DNA from: Halobacillus salinarum
Lineage (GTDB): Bacteria; Bacillota; Bacilli; Bacillales; Halobacillaceae
Assembly (NCBI RefSeq): GCF_022919095.1
Contig: NZ_CP095073.1
Span: 3,596,001 to 3,660,000 of the forward strand
Reading direction: 5' to 3'
Length of the DNA: 64,000 nt
A program made the position numbers and the translations under genes. The notes beneath the pieces were generated by a model that did not search any database, was not told where the DNA came from, and saw only the letters and a program-made list of their open reading frames with translations. Below, piece after piece: positions 51,507 through 59,246 of this stretch (position 1 is its first letter; every line of letters begins with the position of its first letter).

Positions 51507-53657
51507 CTAATCTATTGATTGAAATGCTTTTTTTAATAGTTTATAGCCTGCTTTTTTCCGTTCTGTGTACTTTACCTTGTCCCAGTTGTCCCACTGATAG
51601 CTTTCAAAGTCAGATACTTGAATGGTATCCATTCCAGCGTAGTCCTCGACTCCGCTCTCTTTTTTTACCATCCACGGCACGAATGTAATGCCTTTGGCAG
51701 TGGCCATAGGTAATTTTTCAGCATTCGCAGATTTTTCTTTATAACTCACAACCTGGTGTCTGCTAGGATCTGAAAATCCTAACAACGCCCAGGGGATTTT
51801 CATTTCAATGATGTCGTCTTTTATTTGCCAAAGAGCCTGTGCACTCGGATTGTCCAATTGTGCTTTTTGCATGTTTCCGACGACAGTTTCTTTAAACGGA
51901 AGCGACATATTGGCTTGCGGGGGCTCTAATTTATGACTAACCGCTAATCTCCACGGTTCAAAGCAATTGTTGTTATTACAAGTGGAATCGGCTTCCTCGT
52001 AGAGACGCTGGTGGAAATCATAATCAGAAGCTATGCGAATTTCTCCCTCTTTTCCTAGATGAATTAATGTTTCCAAACCTTTGCTTAGTTTCTTTCCTTT
52101 CAGCTGCTCAGGCTGCTGAATTCCCCCGTCAATCGTGTCAACTCCAAAGTAGAGCGTATCTTCTTCAGGCTCAAAGGAGCGAGCCAGCTTAGCTGTGATA
52201 TAAACAAATCCCTCATCATGGCTCACTTGCATACGATTAATAGTATTGGAAGACACATCCATTTTTTGCTTTTCATCATCCGGCAGCTTTTCCCAGTCCT
52301 GCTGCTTGCCGTCAATTTTAATTTCATCTGTCTTTTCAGGATCCATCGCAAGCACACCAAAGGACATTTCAGGAGATAAATCATTGTACCAGCGTGGTCT
52401 GCTGCTCGATTTGACAAATGGCATTGTATTCCATGTTTTCTTAAACCACTCATCCTGCCAGCTGAACAGAACGGCTCCTGCATAACCTTCGTTGTGAATT
52501 TCTTTTAATAAAGCGGCATCTTGTTTTCCTTGTTCCTTCTCACTGTGGCCGCCCTGATCTCGACCAAGATTTCCAAAATGTGCATTACCAAGTGATGAAG
52601 GAACACCAAATTCTGTAATCATGACGGGGATATCTTTATGATATTTTTTTAGATCCTGCAAGTAGCCTTTATAAGTATCTGTTTTACCTTGACTATTTTT
52701 TACATCCTCATATTTATCCGTCTCGTTTAAAAAATCCGGATAGTAAGGATAAGCGTGAAAAGAAGCAAAATAACCCGCCTGCCAATTTTCCACGTTTAAA
52801 TGAGTGGCATCTACACTTACGGAATCTTCACTCGGTAGAGGTTCATTCGGATGTTCAAGAGGATCAGTGGTGATCCAGTTCGTAAATGTTAACGGATGCT
52901 GCCAGCCCTTAATAGCTTCTTTTCGTGCCGTGTAGTTCAGAAGCTCGGCAAGCCAGCTTTCGAATGGAGAAGCTGCTTTCTTTGCCGATATCTTTGATCC
53001 GTTAAAAACTTTTGCTTGTTGATTTTTTTGATTGGTACTCTTCACAATTTTAGGATTCCATTCTGTCCCAACGTGCCAAGCTATTAAATACGGGCTTGCA
53101 TCCGCTGTGTATTTTCCACTAGCCTTTCCAGGATTATCCGGAAGCGTCACACTTCCATAAACAGCTCCAATAGCATGATCGATCTCTTTTTTAAATGCTT
53201 TTGTAACTTCTTCTGAAGAGGCATTCTTAGTTTTATTCATCAAGTTGACGGGAGACCATATGCCTTGCATGAAATAGAGTGGATCGTCCTTATTATCCTC
53301 GTTGAATTCCACAAGCGCCTCGTAAAACACAGGTTTATGAATGGTATAAATGCGTATGGTGTTGACCCCCATATCTTGAATCATCTGAAACCAATTCATA
53401 TAATCTTTTTTCGATATGGGCATCTCACCTGGGAAATGTCCAGGTAAAGTAGCTCCAAGATTTACTCCTTTTATAAAAAATGGAGACCATGATCCATCCT
53501 TGTAGATTTGAATTTTTTTATCTGACGTCTTGAATTTGATGTGTGTGCCGTCTTGAATCTGTTTGCTCTCTGTTACAGATTGCGTACTGAGAAACACATA
53601 GCTCCCAATTCCAATAATCACGAGTAATATGGCAGCTGCTTTACCCTTCCACTTCAC
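51507..53657 (-). CDS. Membrane-anchored glycoside-hydrolase-like protein with C-terminal CBM9-like domain
   Basis: The protein has 716 residues. A signal-anchor helix lies at about 7-28. A TIM-barrel domain of clan GH-A type (about 50-440) begins with FFIKGVNLGATLPG. IAWHVGTEW has a Glu at the acid/base strand and PVMITEFGVPSS a Glu at the nucleophile strand. The C-terminal part (about 460-690) starts IKIDGKQQDWEKL and resembles CBM9/DOMON sugar-binding sandwiches. It may trim or release the secreted polymer. The GTG at 53657 has GGGGGAAG about 9 bases upstream; the open frame to 53729 is less likely. First gene of the exopolysaccharide operon. Confidence 0.78.
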   Translation of the reverse strand: MKWKGKAAAILLVIIGIGSYVFLSTQSVTESKQIQDGTHIKFKTSDKKIQIYKDGSWSPFFIKGVNLGATLPGHFPGEMPISKKDYMNWFQMIQDMGVNTIRIYTIHKPVFYEALVEFNEDNKDDPLYFMQGIWSPVNLMNKTKNASSEEVTKAFKKEIDHAIGAVYGSVTLPDNPGKASGKYTADASPYLIAWHVGTEWNPKIVKSTNQKNQQAKVFNGSKISAKKAASPFESWLAELLNYTARKEAIKGWQHPLTFTNWITTDPLEHPNEPLPSEDSVSVDATHLNVENWQAGYFASFHAYPYYPDFLNETDKYEDVKNSQGKTDTYKGYLQDLKKYHKDIPVMITEFGVPSSLGNAHFGNLGRDQGGHSEKEQGKQDAALLKEIHNEGYAGAVLFSWQDEWFKKTWNTMPFVKSSSRPRWYNDLSPEMSFGVLAMDPEKTDEIKIDGKQQDWEKLPDDEKQKMDVSSNTINRMQVSHDEGFVYITAKLARSFEPEEDTLYFGVDTIDGGIQQPEQLKGKKLSKGLETLIHLGKEGEIRIASDYDFHQRLYEEADSTCNNNNCFEPWRLAVSHKLEPPQANMSLPFKETVVGNMQKAQLDNPSAQALWQIKDDIIEMKIPWALLGFSDPSRHQVVSYKEKSANAEKLPMATAKGITFVPWMVKKESGVEDYAGMDTIQVSDFESYQWDNWDKVKYTERKKAGYKLLKKAFQSID

Positions 53658-53809
53658 CTTTTTCTTCCCCCTTTCATAAAAACTCCTGAAATATTCCCAA
53701 TAAATTACCAGTTGAAAAATTAATACCAAACGGTTAACTTGAAATTGTCATTTTCTTTGCCCACATTTAACCTATCACGGACCAACCGTACGTTCATCGA
53801 AAACTAAAG

Positions 53810-53835
53810 TTCGGAACTCCGAATTTCTATTTCGG
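53810..53835. promoter_or_regulatory. ComA-box-like palindrome with third half-site
   Basis: TTCGG-AACT-CCGAA (53810-53823) is a perfect inverted repeat with a 4-base spacer. A third TTCGG follows at 53831-53835. The B. subtilis ComA box is TTGCGG-N4-CCGCAA, with a further recognition element next to it. The site lies about 150 bases upstream of the exopolysaccharide operon and about 240 bases upstream of the divergent TIM-barrel gene. A ComA-type regulator is encoded 2 kb away. The 11-mer AAAGTTCGGAA that starts here recurs at 60330-60340 upstream of comQ. Confidence 0.5.
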
Positions 53836-53969
53836 TACCCCCACATTTTCAGACCCGGTTTTTGGATTTTTTCCAAACTTTGCGAAATGTGCATGGATCA
53901 TAAAAAGACCAAGCTTACAATAAATGAAACGCTTACTTTTTTTGCCCTTGATCCTCAGGGAAACCCCGG

Positions 53970-54005
53970 ACATACCGAAACGAAACGCGCACATACCAAA
54001 CGAAG
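53970..54005 (+). repeat. Direct repeats spaced by two helical turns upstream of the TIM-barrel gene
   Basis: ACATACCGAAACGAA (from 53970) and ACATACCAAACGAAG (from 53991) are 21 bp apart, so a protein bound to both would sit on one face of the DNA. CGGTAC-like words recur nearby (53778-53786, 53833-53838, 54011-54016). They lie 60-95 bases before the ATG at 54064, where an activator would bind. Confidence 0.5.
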
Positions 54006-54063
54006 TTGAACGGTACTTTTAAAGAAGACGATTGGTAAAAAATTCTACTTGGAGGGTAAAATA

Positions 54064-55755
54064 ATGAAGCAAACGATGATCCCCTTGATTCTTCTACTCA
54101 GTTTTTCCTGGGTTTTAGCAGGTTTTTCAAATCCTGATCAACACCATAAAGCGATGTGGGTAGAAAAATCAGAATGGAACAAAGAAACGGATAACCTATT
54201 ATCTAAAGCTAAATCAAACGATATCGATGTTCTTTACTTGAAAGCCAATACCGACATCCCAGCAGATCAATACCAACAATTTATTCAAAAAGCATCCAAT
54301 AATGGGATCGCTGTTCACGCTTTAAATGGAGAACCTTCTTGGGCGCTGAAAGAGAACCAAGGTAAAATAAAATCCTTCATCCAATGGGTAAAGGATTATA
54401 ACCAGTCCGCAGCCAAGAATGAAAAATTTAAAGGGGTTCACTTTAAAATTCAACCTCAATATTTAAGTGAATGGTACAGTAATGCAAAAGATGTAAGGAA
54501 GCAATGGAAGAATAATGTCACATTCATAAACGAGCAGACCGCTGACAGCAGTTTGGAAGTTAGTGCTTCAATTCCTTTCTGGCTGGACAACACCCCGACC
54601 CCGGGAAACAGTGACGTCCCGTTCAGCACCTGGCTAATTAAACATTTTGACCATACGGCCATTCTTGCCTATCGGGATACACTGGAAGGGGACAATGGCA
54701 TTGTCACTCTTGTAAAAGATGAGCTGAATGCAGCAGATAAAGCAGGGAAACAAATCATGGTCGGTGTTACATTGAAGGATACCGGAGACGATTACACGAC
54801 CTTTTATGAGGAAGGCGTAGATGACATGGACATGCATCTTTCGTTGATCGATGAGTACCTTGGCAAATGGTCCTCTTATGTAGGAAAAGCCATTGATAAC
54901 TTTAAATCCTATCAAGTGAAGGCAGCTGAAAAGGAAACGCCTTCAGCGGAATCTGAGGATACTAAAAAACGGGGCACGTACATCTGGCACGCAGACACCT
55001 TGATTTCCGAGCAGGACAGCATTATCGAATTTGCTAAAGAAAAAAATATTAATATGCTGTATACAAGACTGGATCTTACTCAGCCGTTTAGTGCTTATCA
55101 GGATTTCGTAGAGAAAGCGACAAAAGCAGGAATTGAAGTTCATGCCATGGGCGGGCACCCTACTTGGGCACTTGAAGAAGGAAAACCTCATATTGAAAAG
55201 CTTGTAAACTATGTAAAAGACTACAACAGCCAGTCTGCTGACAGTCAGAAATTCACAGGAATACACTTGGATATTGAACCGTATGTAAACCCGCAATGGA
55301 CTTCTAACGAGCAGGAAGTTCTTAAATCCTGGATGAAAAATATTACTATGTTTGAAGAGGAAACGAATAAAGCAAATTTAGAGTCCAGTATGGATCTAGC
55401 CATGTGGTTTGATGATACGAAGACTCCTGGTCACCCGGACACACCATTTAATAAATGGGTCATCGAAACGGTCGACCATGCTTCTGTGATGGCCTTTAGA
55501 GACTTCGCTGAAGGTTCAGGCGGAATCGTGGACATGGCTGAAGACGAAGTGAAGTATGCAGACGAACTAGGAAAGGATATTATTATTTCCGTGGAAATGA
55601 AAGATGTTCAAAATAAGGACATCACATTCCATGACGAAGGAAAAGAAAAAATGAAAAAACAGCTTCATACTGTAGAAGATAATTTAAGCAAATATTCTTC
55701 TTATAACGGTTACTCTATCCACGCTTATAAGTATTGGAAAAGCGCTAAAGAATAA
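54064..55755 (+). CDS. Secreted tandem-duplicated GH-like TIM-barrel protein
   Basis: The protein has 563 residues: a signal peptide (about 1-20), then two homologous domains of about 265 residues, each like the single-domain protein at 42595-43497. Domain 2 keeps GIHLDIEPY and VMAFRDF. Domain 1 has GVHFKIQPQY, so the acidic pair D/E is replaced by K/Q, and it is probably inactive and binding only. The start is ATG at 54064 with GGAGGG upstream; a TTG five codons earlier is in frame. It diverges from the exopolysaccharide operon and shares the regulatory region. Likely acts on or binds the secreted polymer. Family not recognised by name. Confidence 0.75.
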   Translation: MKQTMIPLILLLSFSWVLAGFSNPDQHHKAMWVEKSEWNKETDNLLSKAKSNDIDVLYLKANTDIPADQYQQFIQKASNNGIAVHALNGEPSWALKENQGKIKSFIQWVKDYNQSAAKNEKFKGVHFKIQPQYLSEWYSNAKDVRKQWKNNVTFINEQTADSSLEVSASIPFWLDNTPTPGNSDVPFSTWLIKHFDHTAILAYRDTLEGDNGIVTLVKDELNAADKAGKQIMVGVTLKDTGDDYTTFYEEGVDDMDMHLSLIDEYLGKWSSYVGKAIDNFKSYQVKAAEKETPSAESEDTKKRGTYIWHADTLISEQDSIIEFAKEKNINMLYTRLDLTQPFSAYQDFVEKATKAGIEVHAMGGHPTWALEEGKPHIEKLVNYVKDYNSQSADSQKFTGIHLDIEPYVNPQWTSNEQEVLKSWMKNITMFEEETNKANLESSMDLAMWFDDTKTPGHPDTPFNKWVIETVDHASVMAFRDFAEGSGGIVDMAEDEVKYADELGKDIIISVEMKDVQNKDITFHDEGKEKMKKQLHTVEDNLSKYSSYNGYSIHAYKYWKSAKE

Positions 55756-55773
55756 GCTGTTTTGAATTCATTT

Positions 55774-55808
55774 AAGGCTGTCGGGATAGTTCTCGACAGC
55801 CTTTTTTT
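55774..55808 (+). terminator. Terminator of the tandem TIM-barrel gene
   Basis: AAGGCTGTCG and CGACAGCCTT form a 10-bp stem, followed by TTTTT. Confidence 0.9.
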
Positions 55809-55852
55809 CATTGGGTATTTCCATAGCTTAGTCCGCACTTCTGTACACAAAA

Positions 55853-55877
55853 ACGTGCAGAGAAATTCTCTGCACGT
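55853..55877 (-). terminator. Terminator of the comQXPA operon
   Basis: ACGTGCAGAGAA and TTCTCTGCACGT are perfectly complementary. On the minus strand the stem is followed by TTTTTG. It lies about 95 bases after the comA stop. Confidence 0.85.
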
Positions 55878-55970
55878 CAGCGTTGTGGGGAAACCATCCT
55901 CTTTCCTCAAGATTTTCATTTTGCCATCAGGAGCGAATGATTCTTTCCTTTGTACTTGAAGTGGCTTTTT

Positions 55971-56630
55971 CTAATCTATTTCTTCTGGAAGAATGCCCCA
56001 TTGTTTCGATTTCAGTACTGCTTCGGCTCTCGTTTTCACCTGCAGCTTTTTAAAGATTTCTGTCAGATTATATTCGATGGTTCGAGGGCTTTTGAAAAAT
56101 TCTTTAGCAATTTCCTTGTTGCTTTTTCCCTTTGCTACTTCTTTCAAAATTTCCTGTTCTTTAGAGGTTATGGAAACCTCCTCCATCATATCCTTGCTTT
56201 GTTTTTCCTCTTCCACACGTACTTCCATTTTTCGAAGCTGAGCGAATAAGGAGACAGGCACAATTGATTTCCCTTGAATGCCGCATCGAATGGCCTGAAT
56301 CAGATTCTCTCTTGATTCGGTTTTACTAATAAATCCTGAAACCCCCGCTTCAACTAACGTATTGAAATACGGTCCAATATCATAGCCGGTATAAATAAGG
56401 ATCGGGTTCTCATTTCCTGTTGAACGCATTTTCTTACTTAATTCAATTCCATTCATTCCCGACATTCTAAGATCAAGCAGCATAATATCAAACGTTTTCT
56501 TTCCAATGATTTCAAGTGCCTCCCCTGGAGACTCCACATTCGTTACAATCATATCTTCTTCTTTCTCAATCATGAGTTTCGTCCCCGCTCCTACAGAAGG
56601 GTGATCATCCACCAATAGAATTTCTATCAT
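55971..56630 (-). CDS. comA: ComA-type response regulator (NarL/LuxR family)
   Basis: The protein has 219 residues. The receiver domain (about 1-120) has the acidic pair DD8-9 and phospho-accepting Asp53 (LLDLRMSGMNG), with Lys in ISKTES. The C-terminal LuxR-type helix-turn-helix (about 150-210) reads SITSKEQEILKEVAKGKS, then NKEIAKEFFKSPRTIEYNL. It is the last gene of a cassette with comQ, comX and comP, which supports the ComA assignment over DegU or other NarL members. AAGGAAG precedes the ATG. Targets are unknown but may include the exopolysaccharide operon 2 kb downstream. Confidence 0.9.
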   Translation of the reverse strand: MIEILLVDDHPSVGAGTKLMIEKEEDMIVTNVESPGEALEIIGKKTFDIMLLDLRMSGMNGIELSKKMRSTGNENPILIYTGYDIGPYFNTLVEAGVSGFISKTESRENLIQAIRCGIQGKSIVPVSLFAQLRKMEVRVEEEKQSKDMMEEVSITSKEQEILKEVAKGKSNKEIAKEFFKSPRTIEYNLTEIFKKLQVKTRAEAVLKSKQWGILPEEID

Positions 56631-56646
56631 ACCTATCTTCCTTTCC

Positions 56647-58977
56647 TTACATTACTTCAAAGAAATTCTTCATCCGTAAATCCGCCCGGAGAAGAATGGC
56701 AATTTCGACTCCGTCACCGGAAGAAAACATTTCCATACTGCCTTGCATGCTGTTTACACGCTGTTTAATCCCAGCTAAGCCCATACTTTTGGAAGATTGA
56801 TTAGCAGGATCATTTTGAAAACCCACTCCATCATCTTCATAGTTAAGAATGACTAATTCGCCTTCACTTTTTAAATCTAAGGTGACTTTACTTGCTTTGG
56901 AATGTTTGGATGCATTATTGATAAGTTCCTGTACAATACGGTAGATGGTAAGGGACTGATCGTCCCCCAGGTTCGCAGTAAAATGACTGGAAGTAAACGT
57001 TATCTCAAACTGTTCTCTCCCCTGATGCCGGTGTATTAAATAAGTGAGCGCTTCTACTACCCCGGTTTCTTTTAGAAAAGGAGGCCTTAGCAGGGTACAG
57101 GTTTCCCTGATCTGCTGAACGACACCAAGCAATCCTTCACGTATTTGCTCGAGATGTGGAGTATAGTGGACTGGAAAACTCTTATCTTCGATAAATTCAT
57201 CAATTTTCCGGTACCACACTAATTGCTCCTGCAAAGCAGAGTCATGAAGATCACTGGCAAGCCTGGACCTCTCTTTTTCCGACAAATTAAACAGTAAACG
57301 CAGCATCCAAGCTGGAGTATCCTGCTGCTGATGCATGGATTGTTTTAATTCTTCCGTTACTCCTTCAATAAGCAGAAAATTCTCATAGACCATGCTTGTA
57401 TAATGGGATAAAGTTTTCAACCACCTTTGTTCATCCTGGTTGAAAGGCGTATAATTAATTTTTTGGTCGATCCAAAGAAGTCTGATTGATTCCTGCCTTT
57501 CACTTATGACGTAGCATATCCCCTGGTCAACGAAGAAAGAATCACTCGTCTTAAGCTCCGCTTGTTTATAATGAAGAAAACTTTTTATAAGCTGGATTGG
57601 AAATTCATAGTCCCCATTTTCCAGTTTCACAAAGCCATCTTTTTTTCGATAAGTTAATAGAGATACTGAATTTACAGGCAGCACATCCCTGATCTCTTCT
57701 ACTAATCTTAGATCCAGTTCTTCCCGTTTGACGATCTTGGATAAGTCCTTTGCAAAACGGTCAATACTCATTTGGAAATTAAATTTGTCCCTGAACAATA
57801 ATGGTCGTAAGTTCAGCTTTTCCTCTAAATAGAAAAAAACGACCATGGAGACGTAAATAATGATCATCAGTCTCGCCCACTGAATCCAAGTTAAATTCAC
57901 AAAAAATACAAAGAGACCGACAATAATCGTCGTTAAAAGTAAAGAAACAAGGGAGTAATAGCGAAGTCTGCTGTTAATAAAGTCAATATCGAAAATTCGG
58001 TTTGTCATAACCAAATAAAAGAAAAAGATCGGCAGAAAAATCAAAAATGCAGCAGTCACTGAAGGAGGAAGCAGTTCCACCCCAAAGATCGTACTAGGAA
58101 GCACCGTCAAAAAGATAAATGGAAAAAAAGAAATGATAATACTAAAAATCGTATTTTGAAAAATGGGCTTATGTATGGTTTTTCTGAAACGAAAATAATA
58201 ATACAAAAGCAGGAATAAACCAAGCAGCATTTCTAAAGAAAACAGCATCAGCTGAAGGTTTCGAATAATGGAATAGACACCACCGATGAAAACAAACATA
58301 GAAATCGTATCTAAAAGTACAGTGGTCAAGTTGATGATGTAAAGAAACAGCAGCAGACGCCCTTGAATCAGTTTAATATTGTATCTGGCAAAGTATTGAT
58401 AATAAAAATGCAAAAACAGGACTGGAACACACAGTAAGGAAAACCCATTCATAAACCTTCCGATATAATCCGTACGTGCAGAGGCTCCGGCACTTAAGTA
58501 ACCCAATCCTACTGCAAGCAGCAACGCGATCAGGTAAAGAGAGAGCTTTTCATTATTTTTTTTATAATAAATATATACCGACAAGACAAATAATACAGTA
58601 AACACTAGAAAAGGGATGACCGTGTGATAGAGCAAAGTGTTGTAATTCAATGGTTCCTGAACTTTATATTCCAACACTTCTCCGTCTCTCAAGACCTTTA
58701 ACTGATCCAATTTGCCAATGACCCCATATTTCTTAATTGAGGAGTAGAATTCAGGGGGCTGATGGTTTACTTCAAGGACGATATCGTCCGGTTCAACCTT
58801 TCGCTTTTCAGCCCATCCTATTTGGTCTACAGCAGTAATCTTCCACTGATCATCTTCTGTTTTTTTAACATCAATCCCTGCATACGTAACGGAAAGAGTA
58901 ACGTATATTAAATAAAGTGCGATTAAGCAAATACCCGCAAAAAAAAAGATCGGTTTCTTGTTGTCTACTTTTTTCAT
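56647..58977 (-). CDS. comP: ComP-type membrane sensor histidine kinase
   Basis: The protein has 776 residues. The first helix (about 10-31) is followed by an extracytoplasmic PDZ-like loop (about 35-110, with AVDQIGWAEKRKVEPDDIV). About nine more membrane helices follow up to residue 385, then a cytoplasmic part. The phospho-accepting His578 is in KERSRLASDLHDSALQEQ, and HATPase motifs INNASKHSK and DDGVGF complete it. This is the ComP layout for sensing prenylated ComX pheromone. AGGGGGAAGGG precedes the ATG. The membrane part is expected to be strain-specific. Confidence 0.92.
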   Translation of the reverse strand: MKKVDNKKPIFFFAGICLIALYLIYVTLSVTYAGIDVKKTEDDQWKITAVDQIGWAEKRKVEPDDIVLEVNHQPPEFYSSIKKYGVIGKLDQLKVLRDGEVLEYKVQEPLNYNTLLYHTVIPFLVFTVLFVLSVYIYYKKNNEKLSLYLIALLLAVGLGYLSAGASARTDYIGRFMNGFSLLCVPVLFLHFYYQYFARYNIKLIQGRLLLFLYIINLTTVLLDTISMFVFIGGVYSIIRNLQLMLFSLEMLLGLFLLLYYYFRFRKTIHKPIFQNTIFSIIISFFPFIFLTVLPSTIFGVELLPPSVTAAFLIFLPIFFFYLVMTNRIFDIDFINSRLRYYSLVSLLLTTIIVGLFVFFVNLTWIQWARLMIIIYVSMVVFFYLEEKLNLRPLLFRDKFNFQMSIDRFAKDLSKIVKREELDLRLVEEIRDVLPVNSVSLLTYRKKDGFVKLENGDYEFPIQLIKSFLHYKQAELKTSDSFFVDQGICYVISERQESIRLLWIDQKINYTPFNQDEQRWLKTLSHYTSMVYENFLLIEGVTEELKQSMHQQQDTPAWMLRLLFNLSEKERSRLASDLHDSALQEQLVWYRKIDEFIEDKSFPVHYTPHLEQIREGLLGVVQQIRETCTLLRPPFLKETGVVEALTYLIHRHQGREQFEITFTSSHFTANLGDDQSLTIYRIVQELINNASKHSKASKVTLDLKSEGELVILNYEDDGVGFQNDPANQSSKSMGLAGIKQRVNSMQGSMEMFSSGDGVEIAILLRADLRMKNFFEVM

Positions 58978-59002
58978 ACCCTTCCCCCTGACACAATAGA
59001 TA

Positions 59003-59033
59003 AGAAAAAGCCAGAAGGACTCTGGCTTTTTCT
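59003..59033 (-). terminator. Hairpin attenuator between comX and comP
   Basis: AGAAAAAGCCAGA and TCTGGCTTTTTCT form a perfect 13-bp stem with a 5-base loop, with U-rich sequence inside and after the second arm. It would end most transcripts after comX and leave comP-comA at a lower level. Confidence 0.85.
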
Positions 59034-59041
59034 CAGGTTAT

Positions 59042-59215
59042 TTATTTCCAGTAGCACATTTCGATATTTAAGCCGTTTTGATCTTCGTCTCTTAATACAT
59101 CAAGCAGAGCCGTTTTTTCTAGTTCGGAAACCCCTACGAGACTAAGCTGCCCGTTCTCCAATTTCTCAAGAAGATTGGGATGGTTCCCTACATATTCCAT
59201 CATATTCTTTAACAT
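59042..59215 (-). CDS. comX: ComX pre-pheromone
   Basis: The protein has 57 residues, the usual ComX size of about 55. MLKNMMEYVGNHPNLLEKLENG is split between a helical leader and a variable tail; the C-terminal end NIEMCYWK has a single Trp close to the end, as in ComX, where ComQ prenylates that Trp. AAAGGAGG lies 7 bases before the ATG at 59215; a longer frame would overlap comQ. It follows comQ by 31 bases. The exact mature peptide cannot be predicted, but the Trp-containing last 6-10 residues are expected. Confidence 0.88.
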   Translation of the reverse strand: MLKNMMEYVGNHPNLLEKLENGQLSLVGVSELEKTALLDVLRDEDQNGLNIEMCYWK

Positions 59216-59246
59216 GATTTTTCCTCCTTTATTTAAAACCATCGAC

